64,000 nucleotides of DNA. Source: Microbacterium sp. ProA8 (lineage in GTDB: Bacteria > Actinomycetota > Actinomycetes > Actinomycetales > Microbacteriaceae). The notes under the pieces are model-generated. The model ran no database searches, was not told where the DNA came from, and saw only the letters and a program-made list of their open reading frames with translations. Positions 43,932-52,929 of the stretch are shown here, in pieces (position 1 is the first letter of the stretch; each line of letters starts with the position of its first letter). Position numbers and translations under genes: made by a program. The DNA lies in NCBI RefSeq assembly GCF_039905635.1, contig NZ_CP157000.1:1240001-1304000 (forward strand). Direction: 5' to 3'.

Positions 43932-45295
43932 GCGGTCAGATCCCCGCCGCGAGCGGCGAACCGCTGAAGGGCCTGCCACCCGAGCAGCTCCCGAGCGTCT
44001 CGGGGCCCCTCACAGGCTCACCGGACGTCCCCGCGCCCACCCCCGACGCGCCCGGCGCCGTCGACGGCGAGGTGCCGCCGCCACCGCGGCAGAACGTCTT
44101 CATCAAGGACCTCCTGCGCAGCAACTGGGTCACGACGGTCCTCGCGATCGTCGTGGCGATGATCGTCGGCGGCATCCTCATGGCGCTCACCGACGAAGAC
44201 GTCCAGGAAGCCTCGGGCTACTTCTTCGCCCGCCCCGGCGACACCTTCGGCGCCATCTGGAGCGCGGTGTACGGCGGCTACGAGGCGATGTTCCGCGGTG
44301 CCGTCTTCAACCCCCGCGCCAACGACTTCGCCACGCAGATCCGGCCGCTCACGAACACGCTCGGATTCGCCGCGCCGCTCATCGCGGCCGGGCTGGGTGT
44401 CGCGCTCGCCTTCCGCGTGGGCCTCTTCAACATCGGTGGCCGCGGTCAGATCCTGATCGCGTGCGCGACCGCGGCGCTCCTGACGTTCAACCTGAACCTG
44501 CCGATCTTCCTCCAGCTGCCGCTGACGCTCGCCGCGGGTATCGCGGGCGGTGCGATCTGGGGTGGCATCGTCGGTGTGCTGAAAGCCCGCACCGGCGCGC
44601 ACGAGGTGATCCTCACGATCATGCTCAACTACGTCGCGTTCTACCTCGTGACGTGGATGGTGCGCACCCCCGGCATCCTGCAGCGTCCCGCCGGCGATCA
44701 GCCGATCTCCGAAGGCACCCCCGCCAACGCCCAGTTCCCCGAGCTTCTCGGGCCCCGCTTCCCGCTGCTGGATTGGGGCTTCATCATCGTGATCGGCGCC
44801 ACCGTGTTCGTGTGGTGGCTGGTCGAGCGCTCGAGCCTCGGCTTCCGCCTGCGGGCGGTGGGCGAGAACCCGCACGCAGCCCGGGCATCGGGCATCTCGG
44901 TGCAGCGGATGTACATCTACGCGATGCTGTTCGCCGGAGGCCTGGCGGGCCTCGCCGGCATGAATCAGATCCAGGGGTCGGTGACCACCGGCTTCGACGG
45001 CCTCATCGACGCCGGCATCGGCTTCGACGCCATCACGGTGGCGCTCCTCGGCCGCAGCAGGGCATGGGGCGTGTTCGCAGCCGGCATCCTGTTCGGCGCG
45101 CTCAAGGCGGGCTCGTTCACGATGCAGGCGTCGCAGGGCATCCCGGTCGACATCGTGCTCGTTGTGCAGTCGCTCATCGTGCTGTTCATCGCGGCCCCGC
45201 CGCTCATCCGCACGATCTTCTTCCTGCCGAAGACCGATGCCGAGAAGGCCGCCAAGGCGAGAGCCAAGGCCGCGAAGAAGGCGGTGTCCGCATGA
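43928..45295 (+). CDS. nucleoside ABC importer permease 1
   Basis: This 455-residue permease has a long proline-rich cytoplasmic tail of about 60 residues, then roughly nine spans. Family segments are FRVGLFNIGGRGQILI, GAHEVILTIMLNYVAFYL and RAVGENPHAARASGIS. These match the BPD_transp_2 family (RbsC-like). A lysine- and alanine-rich C-terminus ends the chain. It overlaps the ATPase and the second permease by four bases each. Confidence 0.92.
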   Translation: MSGQIPAASGEPLKGLPPEQLPSVSGPLTGSPDVPAPTPDAPGAVDGEVPPPPRQNVFIKDLLRSNWVTTVLAIVVAMIVGGILMALTDEDVQEASGYFFARPGDTFGAIWSAVYGGYEAMFRGAVFNPRANDFATQIRPLTNTLGFAAPLIAAGLGVALAFRVGLFNIGGRGQILIACATAALLTFNLNLPIFLQLPLTLAAGIAGGAIWGGIVGVLKARTGAHEVILTIMLNYVAFYLVTWMVRTPGILQRPAGDQPISEGTPANAQFPELLGPRFPLLDWGFIIVIGATVFVWWLVERSSLGFRLRAVGENPHAARASGISVQRMYIYAMLFAGGLAGLAGMNQIQGSVTTGFDGLIDAGIGFDAITVALLGRSRAWGVFAAGILFGALKAGSFTMQASQGIPVDIVLVVQSLIVLFIAAPPLIRTIFFLPKTDAEKAAKARAKAAKKAVSA

Positions 45296-46578
45296 CCACG
45301 CTCGCTCCCGCGCCGGCCGCCGGCGGAACGATCCAGCTCGCCACCGTGAAGGTGCGCCACTTCAAGCTGCCCGTCACCCTCGCGATCGCGACGGCGCTGG
45401 TCGCCCTGCTGTTCCTCCTGGTTCCGCGTGACGGCGTCAGCACGTTCCGCCTCGGCGACCCCGGATCGTCGATCGCACTGCCCAACGTGAGCGTTCCGAC
45501 CGCGCTGACCTGCTGGATCGTGGTCGCGCTGCTGGTCCTGCTCACGCTGTGGGCGTTCTGGGACGCGATCTCGTACCGCCGCACCGGGATCTGGCTGCCG
45601 ATCGTGTTCGGCTTCCTCGCCATCTTCGCGTTCCTTGTGTGGGCTTCGGCGGGCGGTCTGGTGCCGGTCACCGGGCTGCTGTTCGGTTCGCTCTCGCTCT
45701 CGGTGCCCCTCATCTTCGGTGCGCTGGGCGGTGTCATCGGCGAGCGGGTCGGCGTCGTCAACGTGGCGATCGAGGGGCAGTTCCTCTTCGGCGCCTTCAG
45801 TGCCGCACTCCTGGCGAGCATCACGCAGAACCCCTTCGTCGGGCTCATCGGCGCGATGATCGGCGGCGTGCTGGTCGCGTTCGTCCTGGCGGCGTTCTCG
45901 ATCAAGTACCTCGTCGACCAGGTGATCGTCGGCGTCGTGCTCAACGTTCTCGTCACCGGTCTCACCGGGTTCCTCTACGGTGCGCTGCTCGTTCCGAACG
46001 AGGCGGAGCTGAACCGGCCGGTGCGCTTCACCCGTTGGGAGATCCCCGTCCTCAGCGAGATCCCCATCATCGGCCCGGTGCTCTTCAATCAGACCTTCAT
46101 CGTCTACCTCATGTACGTCACCGTGGCGCTGGTCGCGTGGGGGCTGTACCGCACGCGCTGGGGCCTGCGCCTCCGCGCCGTCGGCGAGCACCCGCAGGCA
46201 GCCGACACCGTGGGCATCAAGGTCAACACGAGCCGCTTCTGGAACGTCTCGCTCGCCGGCGCGATCGCCGGCATCGGCGGCGCCTACTTCACGCTCGTAT
46301 CGGTGGGGCAGTTCACCAAGGAGATGACCGCGGGCCTGGGCTTCATCGCCTTGGCGGCTGTGATCTTCGGTCGATGGGATCCGATCCGGGCGACGCTCGC
46401 CGCCCTGCTCTTCGGCTTCGCCACGAACCTGCAGAACCTGCTGACCGTGCTGCGGACGCCGATCCCCAGCGAGTTCATGCTGATGCTGCCCTACGTCGTG
46501 ACGATCATCGCCGTCGCCGGTTTCGCAGGCCAGATCCGCGGCCCTGCGGCGGCCGGCAAGCCCTATATCAAGGGCTGA
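45292..46578 (+). CDS. nucleoside ABC importer permease 2
   Basis: This 428-residue permease of the same family has ERVGVVNVAIEGQFLFGAFSAAL, LVDQVIVGVVLNVLVTGLTGF and LRAVGEHPQAADTVGI. It carries an N-terminal extension with two extra hydrophobic segments before the core. It should form a heterodimer with permease 1. The gene ends 168 bases before cdd. Confidence 0.92.
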   Translation: MTTLAPAPAAGGTIQLATVKVRHFKLPVTLAIATALVALLFLLVPRDGVSTFRLGDPGSSIALPNVSVPTALTCWIVVALLVLLTLWAFWDAISYRRTGIWLPIVFGFLAIFAFLVWASAGGLVPVTGLLFGSLSLSVPLIFGALGGVIGERVGVVNVAIEGQFLFGAFSAALLASITQNPFVGLIGAMIGGVLVAFVLAAFSIKYLVDQVIVGVVLNVLVTGLTGFLYGALLVPNEAELNRPVRFTRWEIPVLSEIPIIGPVLFNQTFIVYLMYVTVALVAWGLYRTRWGLRLRAVGEHPQAADTVGIKVNTSRFWNVSLAGAIAGIGGAYFTLVSVGQFTKEMTAGLGFIALAAVIFGRWDPIRATLAALLFGFATNLQNLLTVLRTPIPSEFMLMLPYVVTIIAVAGFAGQIRGPAAAGKPYIKG

Positions 46579-46606
46579 CCATGCCCGCCGAGACCCTGAC
46601 GAGGGA

Positions 46607-46629
46607 CGGATGCCGAGCCGCGGCATCCG
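46607..46629 (+). terminator. short GGATGCCG-family hairpin
   Basis: CGGATGCCG at 46607-46615 pairs with CGGCATCCG at 46621-46629, loop five. It lies between permease 2 and cdd and may lower read-through into the salvage genes. Confidence 0.45.
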
Positions 46630-46746
46630 GACCCGCCGTCGCCGACCCTCCGGATACCGGCGCAGTCGGGCGCTTGCCCCGACGGGCTCGACGGAACGGC
46701 GGCGGACCCCTGTGACGCTTTCCCTCACCGTGAACGGAGTCCTGAA

Positions 46747-47148
46747 GTGACCGATATCGACTGGGACGAGCTGCGCGCCGCGGCGACCGAGGCCATGCAG
46801 CGCGCCTATGCGCCCTACTCGCGCTACAAGGTGGGCGCGGCCGCGCTCGTGACCGACGGCCGCATCGTCACCGGCTGCAACGTCGAGAACGCGTCGTACG
46901 GCGTGGGACTGTGCGCCGAGTGCGGCCTGGTCAGCGAACTCCAGATGTCGGGCGGGGGAGGCCTGGTGGCCTTCGTGTGCGTCAACGGCCACGGCGACAC
47001 GATCATGCCGTGCGGCCGCTGCCGGCAGCTGCTCAACGAGTTCGCGATGCCGGGCATGCTGCTCGAGACCGTGTCGGGCATCCGCACGATCGATGAGGTG
47101 CTCCCCGACGCGTTCGGGCCCCGCGACCTCGAGGAGGCGGCGCGATGA
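46747..47148 (+). CDS. cdd: cytidine deaminase
   Basis: This 133-residue enzyme deaminates cytidine and deoxycytidine. The zinc site uses Cys56, Cys89 and Cys92, and Glu58 is the proton carrier (CAEC, MPCGRCRQLL). GCNVENASYG binds the ribose. The short tetrameric form is usual in bacteria. GGAG precedes the GTG. Its end overlaps deoA by four bases. Confidence 0.95.
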   Translation: MTDIDWDELRAAATEAMQRAYAPYSRYKVGAAALVTDGRIVTGCNVENASYGVGLCAECGLVSELQMSGGGGLVAFVCVNGHGDTIMPCGRCRQLLNEFAMPGMLLETVSGIRTIDEVLPDAFGPRDLEEAAR

Positions 47149-48461
47149 CGGATGCCGCGGCGGAGCCGCTCAACGCCGTGGAGCCGTTCGACGCGGTGGA
47201 TGTCATCCGAGCCAAGCGTGACGGCGGTGCGGTGCCCGAGCAGGCGCTGCGCTGGATGGTCGACGCCTACACCCGCGGCTACGTCGCGGATTCGCAGATG
47301 GCGGCGTTCGCGATGGCGGTGCTGCTCAACGGCATGGCGCGTGACGAGATCCGCGTCATGACCGACGCGATGATCCGTTCCGGGGAGCGTATGGGCTTCG
47401 CAGGCCTCGGCAAGCCGACGGTCGACAAGCACTCCACGGGCGGCGTCGGCGACAAGATCACGCTGCCGCTGGCCCCGCTGGTCGCCTCGTTCGGCGTCGC
47501 GGTGCCGCAGCTCTCGGGCCGCGGGCTCGGCCACACCGGCGGCACGCTCGACAAGCTCGAGTCCATTCCCGGGTGGCGCGCGGCGCTGTCGAACGACGAG
47601 ATGTTCGCGCAGCTGCGCGACGTCGGCGCGGTCATCTGCGCCGCGGGGTCCGGGCTCGCGCCCGCCGACAAGAAGCTGTACGCCCTGCGCGACGTCACCG
47701 GCACCGTCGAGGCGATCCCGCTCATCGCGTCGAGCATCATGTCGAAGAAGATCGCCGAGGGAACCGACTCGCTCGTCCTCGACGTGAAGTTCGGCTCCGG
47801 TGCGTTCATGCGCGACGTCGACAAGGCGCGCGAACTGGCGCGCACGATGGTGGCGCTCGGCACCGACTCGGGCGTGGCGACGACCGCGCTCCTCACCGAC
47901 ATGAACACCCCGCTCGGTCTCGCCATCGGCAACGCGAACGAGGTCCGCGAATCGGTCGAGGTGCTCGCCGGCGGCGGCCCCGCCGACGTGGTCGAACTGA
48001 CGGTCGCGCTCGCACGTGAGATGCTCGCGCTCGCCGGGCAGCCCGACGCGGACGTCGAGGCGGCACTGCAGGACGGCCGTGCCATGGACGCCTGGCGCGC
48101 CATGATCCGCGCACAGGACGGCGACCCGGATGCCGCCCTCCCGGCCCCGAACGAGACCCACACGGTCACCGCCGCGCAGGCCGGATACGTGACCGGCATG
48201 GAGGCGCTGCCGTTCGGCATCGCCGCATGGCGTCTGGGCGCCGGGCGTGCGCGGGCGCAGGATCCCGTGCTGCACGCCGCCGGCATCGACCTCCACGTCA
48301 AGCCGGGCGACGAGGTGGCGGTCGGACAGCCGCTGTTCACCCTGCTCGGCGAGGATGACTCGCGCTTCGAGCGTGCGCTCGAGGCGGTCGACGGCGCGCT
48401 GCGGATCGGCGCCCAGGCGCCGGCTGCCGCTCCTCTCGTCCTGGAACGCATCACCGCCTAG
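47145..48461 (+). CDS. deoA: thymidine phosphorylase
   Basis: This 438-residue enzyme splits thymidine or deoxyuridine to base and deoxyribose 1-phosphate. The phosphate segment KHSTGGVGDK lies at 95-104. SGRGLGHTGGTLDKLESIPG and SSIMSKKIAEG are family marks. The ATG at 47145 overlaps cdd by four bases, so deamination and phosphorolysis of pyrimidine nucleosides are coupled. Confidence 0.95.
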   Translation: MTDAAAEPLNAVEPFDAVDVIRAKRDGGAVPEQALRWMVDAYTRGYVADSQMAAFAMAVLLNGMARDEIRVMTDAMIRSGERMGFAGLGKPTVDKHSTGGVGDKITLPLAPLVASFGVAVPQLSGRGLGHTGGTLDKLESIPGWRAALSNDEMFAQLRDVGAVICAAGSGLAPADKKLYALRDVTGTVEAIPLIASSIMSKKIAEGTDSLVLDVKFGSGAFMRDVDKARELARTMVALGTDSGVATTALLTDMNTPLGLAIGNANEVRESVEVLAGGGPADVVELTVALAREMLALAGQPDADVEAALQDGRAMDAWRAMIRAQDGDPDAALPAPNETHTVTAAQAGYVTGMEALPFGIAAWRLGAGRARAQDPVLHAAGIDLHVKPGDEVAVGQPLFTLLGEDDSRFERALEAVDGALRIGAQAPAAAPLVLERITA

Positions 48462-48553
48462 GCTGGGTCAGTCCCGCGCCGGGGCTCCGGTGCGGCGCCG
48501 GGTCGCGGCATCCGTCCCACATCCCCACTCGCGATCGCAACGAGGAGAAATCC

Positions 48554-49669
48554 ATGCCCATCGACCAGCACGGCGACGCCATTCTCGATGGCGTGTCGCT
48601 CCGCAGCCTGCCCAAGGTGTCGCTGCACGATCACCTCGACGGTGGTGTGCGACCGGCGACGATCATCGAGCTGGCCGACGCGATCGGGCTCGAGGTGCCG
48701 CAGTCCGAGCCGGACGACCTGGCGGACTGGTTCGCCGAGAAGAGCGACTCGGGTTCGCTGGTCGAGTACCTGAAGACCTTCGACCTGACGACCGGCGTGA
48801 TGCAGACCCGCGAAGGACTCACGCGCGTCGCACGCGAGTTCGTCGAGGATCTGGCCGCCGACGGCGTGATCTACGGCGAGGTGCGGTGGGCGCCCGAGCA
48901 GCACCTGACGCGCGGGTTGTCGCTCGACGAGGTCGTCACCGCGGTCCAGGAGGGCATCGAGGAGGGCGAGGATGCCGCGGAGCGTCGCGGGCACGACATC
49001 CGCGTCGGGCAGCTCATCACCGCGATGCGCCACACCGACCGGTCGCTCGAGATCGCCCGGCTCGCCGTCGAGTGGCGCAACCGCGGGGCGGTCGGCTTCG
49101 ACATCGCCGGACCCGAGGACGGCTTCCCGGCTTCGAACCACCGCGACGCCTTCGACTACCTGGCGTCCGAGTTCTTCCCGGCGACCGTGCACGCCGGTGA
49201 GGCGGCCGGGCTCGAGTCGATCCGTTCGGCGCTCATCGACGGCCGTGCACTGCGTCTCGGTCACGGCGTGCGCCTCGCCGAAGACCTCGAGGTCGTGTCG
49301 CGCGCGGGCGAAGAGGTGCTGGTGCAGTTCGGCGACCTCGCGCGCTGGGTGCGCGACCGTGAGATCCCGCTGGAGCTGTCGCCGTCGTCGAACCTGCAGA
49401 CAGGCGCGATCGAGCGCTGGGGCACCACGATGGAGGACCACCCCTTCGACCTGCTGTACCAGCTCGGCTTCTCGGTGACCGTGAACGTCGACAACCGCAC
49501 GATGAGCCGCACGTCGCTGACGCGCGAGCTGGCGCTGCTCTCCGAGACCTTCGAGTACGGCCTCGACGACCTCGAGACCTTCCAGCTCAACGCCGCGGCC
49601 GGCGCCTTCCTCCCCGTGGAGGAGCGCGAGGAGCTCATCGACCTCATCGCCGAGGGCTTCGAGGCCTAG
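48554..49669 (+). CDS. add: adenosine deaminase
   Basis: This 371-residue zinc enzyme converts adenosine to inosine. His25 and His27 lie in LHDHLDGG. Further ligands and catalytic residues are in VHAGEA, RLGHGVRL and SVTVNVDNRTMS, with the final aspartate kept though in a less usual context. AGGAG lies before the ATG. It closes the nucleoside uptake and salvage cluster and is convergent with the DUF559 gene. Confidence 0.94.
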   Translation: MPIDQHGDAILDGVSLRSLPKVSLHDHLDGGVRPATIIELADAIGLEVPQSEPDDLADWFAEKSDSGSLVEYLKTFDLTTGVMQTREGLTRVAREFVEDLAADGVIYGEVRWAPEQHLTRGLSLDEVVTAVQEGIEEGEDAAERRGHDIRVGQLITAMRHTDRSLEIARLAVEWRNRGAVGFDIAGPEDGFPASNHRDAFDYLASEFFPATVHAGEAAGLESIRSALIDGRALRLGHGVRLAEDLEVVSRAGEEVLVQFGDLARWVRDREIPLELSPSSNLQTGAIERWGTTMEDHPFDLLYQLGFSVTVNVDNRTMSRTSLTRELALLSETFEYGLDDLETFQLNAAAGAFLPVEEREELIDLIAEGFEA

Positions 49670-49693
49670 CCGCCGGCGCCCCGCTGCCGGGTT

Positions 49694-49786
49694 CACCTGC
49701 AGAACTCCACGGGATCAGTGCGCGGCGCGCCTCGACACTGAGCCCAGGGGCGCTACCCCCACGGATTGCGTGGATTTCTGCAGGCG
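49694..49786. repeat. palindromic element, copy 1, at the 3' end of the nuclease gene
   Basis: The left arm CACCTGCAGAACTCCACG at 49694-49711 and the right arm CGTGGATTTCTGCAGGCG at 49769-49786 are nearly exact inverse copies. They enclose about 57 bases. The element encodes roughly the last 24 residues of the nuclease and lies between convergent gene ends. A related element flanks the other side of the gene. Confidence 0.7.
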
Positions 49787-50626
49787 AGGGTGACTCACCA
49801 CCGCCTTCATCGTCGCGAGGACTTCGTCGGGGCGGTAATAGATGTCCTCGGCGAGCGGGCGCACAGTGGTGTAGCCCAGCGCGGCTGCCGCGAGGTCGCG
49901 ACGACGGTCGCGCTTCTGTGCGTACCAGCCCTCGTGAAAGGCCTGGCTGTCGCATTCGACGATGAGCCATCCATCCACCATGAGATCCACGCGTCCGACG
50001 CCCGGGACCTTGACCTGAATCTCGACTCGGCAGCCGAGCCCGCGGAGCAGCAATCGCATCAAGGTCTCCGCGCCCGATTCGCTGCGGCGATCGAGCAGCT
50101 GCCGCAGTGACCTGTACCGGCGGGGGAGGCGGGCGAAAATCTCAGCAATGGCCTGCTCGTCCACAAGCCCGTGATGCCATGCGCTGTCGAGCGTCGCCAC
50201 CGCATCGCGCGGCGTCAGGCAACGGCAAGCTTGCGTCAGTGCCTCGGTCAATTCGGCCGCGAGACCGGCACGCTCGCCTGACGTATGGCGCCAGTGCGCT
50301 GTCACCCCCATGGGTCGCGGTGGGAGGCGCGTCGTACCCGGCGTGAACTGCACGTGCGGTGCCGTCGGCTTGTGGCGGACGAAGACCCCGATCGCCGAGA
50401 GGAGGGACACGCAGTCGAGCCTTCCTCCGAGTCGACCCGCCGTCACCAGATCAGGGTGCAGATCAGCCGGGATGTACCGACCGTTGCGAAGCCTGACAAG
50501 CCGGCCGTCTTTCACCAGGCAGCTGACCCGATATCGGCCCAGTCCCATCGCGGTCAACGCCGCGGGGCTCAGAAAGGTTGCCGGCAGGATGAGGCGCGCC
50601 GCATCCCAGATCTCCCCCGTGGCCAT
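49715..50626 (-). CDS. AbiEi-like winged helix plus DUF559 nuclease-like protein
   Basis: This 303-residue protein has an N-terminal winged-helix part (about 18-55, FLSPAALTAMG and LVRLRNGRYIPA), as in AbiEi-type antitoxins. A middle region is followed by a C-terminal DUF559/Vsr-like domain with ESGAETLMRLLL at 183-194, Asp214 in RVDLMVDG, Glu224 and Asp226 in LIVECDSQ, His231 and the RDRRRDLAAAALG helix. The PD-(D/E)XK-type core looks intact. No partner toxin gene is next to it. The last 24 residues are encoded by a palindromic element. Similar proteins are common and uncharacterised in actinobacteria. Confidence 0.78.
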   Translation of the reverse strand: MATGEIWDAARLILPATFLSPAALTAMGLGRYRVSCLVKDGRLVRLRNGRYIPADLHPDLVTAGRLGGRLDCVSLLSAIGVFVRHKPTAPHVQFTPGTTRLPPRPMGVTAHWRHTSGERAGLAAELTEALTQACRCLTPRDAVATLDSAWHHGLVDEQAIAEIFARLPRRYRSLRQLLDRRSESGAETLMRLLLRGLGCRVEIQVKVPGVGRVDLMVDGWLIVECDSQAFHEGWYAQKRDRRRDLAAAALGYTTVRPLAEDIYYRPDEVLATMKAVVSHPRLQKSTQSVGVAPLGSVSRRAAH

Positions 50627-50714
50627 ACGTCGATGAGACGCCCTCTGATGCGGGGCCGTGCGGTTCGAAGGCCGGTCCGTGGAGAAGGCGACCCCGACCG
50701 GCGCTGTGGAGGAA

Positions 50715-50806
50715 CCTGCAGAACTCCACGGATGCTGAGCTGCGGGCGGGTGTCCGCCCCTCTTGAGCTGCCGAAGGCTCGGGATCCGTGGAGTTTCGCA
50801 GGCGCG
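50715..50806. repeat. palindromic element, copy 2, upstream of the nuclease gene
   Basis: The left arm CCTGCAGAACTCCACGGAT at 50715-50733 is matched in inverse by ATCCGTGGAGTTTCGCAGG at 50784-50802. Arms match those of copy 1. It lies between the epimerase stop (50816) and the nuclease start (50626). Confidence 0.7.
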
Positions 50807-50815
50807 TCACATGAG

Positions 50816-51883
50816 TCAGGAGCGGCGGGCGACGCCGGGGTGGGTATCGAGGTAGGCCTCGAACGCCTCGGCCGAGGTCTTCGCGGGCGTGTAGCCGAAG
50901 TCGCGCTTGAGGGCGTCGTTCGCGAGCACCGGGCGGTAGCGCAGGAAGCCCACCTGCTCGGGCCCGTGCACAGTCAGGCGCAGCATCCGTCCGATCCGCA
51001 GCGCGAATCCGAGAAGCCCGGCCGACACGGTCACGACCGGCTTGCCGAGGCGGCGGGCGATCTCGGGCACCGTCACGCGCCCGTCGCCGGCCACGTTGTA
51101 GACGCCGGAAGGCCCGTCGGTCGCGGCGCGGGCCATCGCGCCGGCGACGTCGTCGACCCACACGAACACGAACGGCGACACCGAGCCGCGCACCGCCAGC
51201 ACCGCACGGCCGTTCCAGAGTGCCGTGATCTGGTTCTGCACGGTCGGTCCGAGGATCGTGCCGATGCGGAACACCACCTGCTCGAGCTCGGGGTGCGCGA
51301 CGCGGTAGGCGGCGAGCAGCTGCTCGACGAGGCGCTTGTGCTTGGAGTAGGCGAACTCGTCGTTGCCGCGCACCGGGTCGGACTCACGGAGCCACTCGGG
51401 GCTGTCGGGGTGGTAGCCGTAGGCGGCGCCCGATGACGACACCACGATGCGTCGCACGCCCGCCTCCACGCAGGCCTCGAGCACGTGGCGGGAGCCGTCG
51501 ACGTCGACGCGGTACTCGAGCTCGTGGTCGCGGCCGGGGTTCACGATCGCGGCCAGATGCACGACCACGTCGATGCCGTGGCGCTCGAGCAGCGGCACCA
51601 GCCCGGCGGCGCGGGTCACGTCGCACTCGTCGTAGACGACGCCCTCGATCGGATGCTCCGGCCGCCGCACGTCGCCTGCCACGACCAGCTCCACGTCGGG
51701 GCGGGCGACGAGCGCTGCGGCCACGTGGGATCCGAGGAACCCGGCGCCTCCGGTGACCAGCACCCGCACGCGCTCGTTCGCGGACTCCCGCGTGGCGCGA
51801 TCGACGACCGTGATCGGCTGGGTCGAGAGACTGCTGAGCGCGGCCGCGGCGCGCGCGGCACCGGTGTGCCCTGTGCGGCTCAC
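50816..51883 (-). CDS. NAD-dependent epimerase/dehydratase family protein
   Basis: This 355-residue extended short-chain dehydrogenase has the NAD loop GGAGFLGS at 45-52, SSSGAAYG with the catalytic serine, and the YxxxK pair in FAYSKHK. The GTG at 51883 overlaps the symporter stop by four bases, giving about 38 residues before the Rossmann fold. A GTG at residue 39 could be the true start. The coupled position after a monooxygenase and a bile-acid-type symporter suggests work on a shared organic substrate, but no reaction can be assigned. Confidence 0.83.
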   Translation of the reverse strand: MSRTGHTGAARAAAALSSLSTQPITVVDRATRESANERVRVLVTGGAGFLGSHVAAALVARPDVELVVAGDVRRPEHPIEGVVYDECDVTRAAGLVPLLERHGIDVVVHLAAIVNPGRDHELEYRVDVDGSRHVLEACVEAGVRRIVVSSSGAAYGYHPDSPEWLRESDPVRGNDEFAYSKHKRLVEQLLAAYRVAHPELEQVVFRIGTILGPTVQNQITALWNGRAVLAVRGSVSPFVFVWVDDVAGAMARAATDGPSGVYNVAGDGRVTVPEIARRLGKPVVTVSAGLLGFALRIGRMLRLTVHGPEQVGFLRYRPVLANDALKRDFGYTPAKTSAEAFEAYLDTHPGVARRS

Positions 51884-52929
51884 TCCGGCGCTCCCGTGGG
51901 TGCCTCGGAACCCGCGCCGGACCCCGAGCCGGACCCCGAGCCGGAACCCGCGCCGGACCCCGACCCCGCGTCCGAGTCCCGGCCCACGGCATCGGTTGCC
52001 CGGCGTGAGGCGTCGCCCTTGGCGGAACCGGTCCGGCGGCGGGTGTGCCGGGCCCACAGCGCGGCGACCGCGAGGCCGGCGATGATGTCCCAGATGCCCC
52101 ACCAGCCGGCGACGATGGCCATGCCGCCGAGGCCGCCGAAGAAGGTGAAGACGAGCCCGAGGCCGAGGCCGGCGTTGCGGATGCCCACCTCGAACGTCAT
52201 GGCCTTGCGCTCGCGCGTGCCGAGGCCGCCGACGACGGCGGTGGTGTAGCCGATGCCCAGGGCGACCGCGTCGTGGATGGTGACGACCAGCACGATGATG
52301 CCGAGGAACGCCACGAAGAACGTCCAGTTGCCGGCGAGGGCCGCCACGATGAAGCCGACGAGCGCGAGCAGCGAGAACCACTTCACCCACGGCTGCACCC
52401 TGCGGGCGAAGGCGGGGAAGCGGTGCCGGATGAACAGGCCGAGGGCGAACGGCACGCCGATGATGAGCAGGATGTCGCCGAGCATCACCCAGGGGTTGAG
52501 CTCGACGGCGACCAGCAGCTCGCTCGCGGTCGGGTGCAGCGACCCCCAGAAGGCGACCGAGAGCGGCAGCACGAAGATGTAGAGGAGGTTCGACACCGCC
52601 GTCATCGACACCGACAGGGCGACGTTGCCGCCGGAGCGGTGCGTCAGCACCTGCGAGATGTTCCCGGGCGGGCAGCACGCGACGAGGATCATGCCGAGCG
52701 CCATGGACGGCGTCACCGGCAGGATCAGGGTGAGCCCGAACGTCACGGCCGGCAGCACGACGAGCTGAGCGATGATCGCGATGACGAACGGCTTCGGCTT
52801 GCGGGCGACGACCTTGAAGTCGTCGATCGTCGTGTCGAGTGCGATGCCGAACATGATCAGCCCGAGCACCACGTTGAGCAGGACGAGCGTGCCCGGATTG
52901 AAGTTGAGGAGCACGTCGTCCGGGTTCAT
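51880..52929 (-). CDS. bile acid:sodium symporter family protein
   Basis: This 349-residue transporter has about nine or ten spans with the BASS signatures LVACCPPGNISQVLTH and FEVGIRNAGLGL. Members move bile acids, pantoate, keto acids or other organic anions with sodium. The C-terminal tail of about 50 residues ends in Gly-Ser and Gly-Ala repeats encoded by hexamer DNA repeats. It overlaps the monooxygenase stop by four bases and the epimerase start by four bases. Confidence 0.9.
   Translation of the reverse strand: MNPDDVLLNFNPGTLVLLNVVLGLIMFGIALDTTIDDFKVVARKPKPFVIAIIAQLVVLPAVTFGLTLILPVTPSMALGMILVACCPPGNISQVLTHRSGGNVALSVSMTAVSNLLYIFVLPLSVAFWGSLHPTASELLVAVELNPWVMLGDILLIIGVPFALGLFIRHRFPAFARRVQPWVKWFSLLALVGFIVAALAGNWTFFVAFLGIIVLVVTIHDAVALGIGYTTAVVGGLGTRERKAMTFEVGIRNAGLGLGLVFTFFGGLGGMAIVAGWWGIWDIIAGLAVAALWARHTRRRTGSAKGDASRRATDAVGRDSDAGSGSGAGSGSGSGSGSGAGSEAPTGAPE
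51905..51975. repeat. low-complexity hexamer repeat in the symporter tail
   Basis: Units such as GAACCC, GCGCCG, GACCCC and GAGCCG alternate over about 70 bases, and their reverse complement encodes a Gly-Ser/Gly-Ala tail. The number of units could vary by slippage without changing frame. Confidence 0.7.

Noticed and set aside
41121..43979. A 952-residue open frame on the minus strand over the nucleoside transporter
   Set aside because: Its composition (Asp, Arg, Val, His runs) is typical of antisense frames, and it covers two well supported genes.
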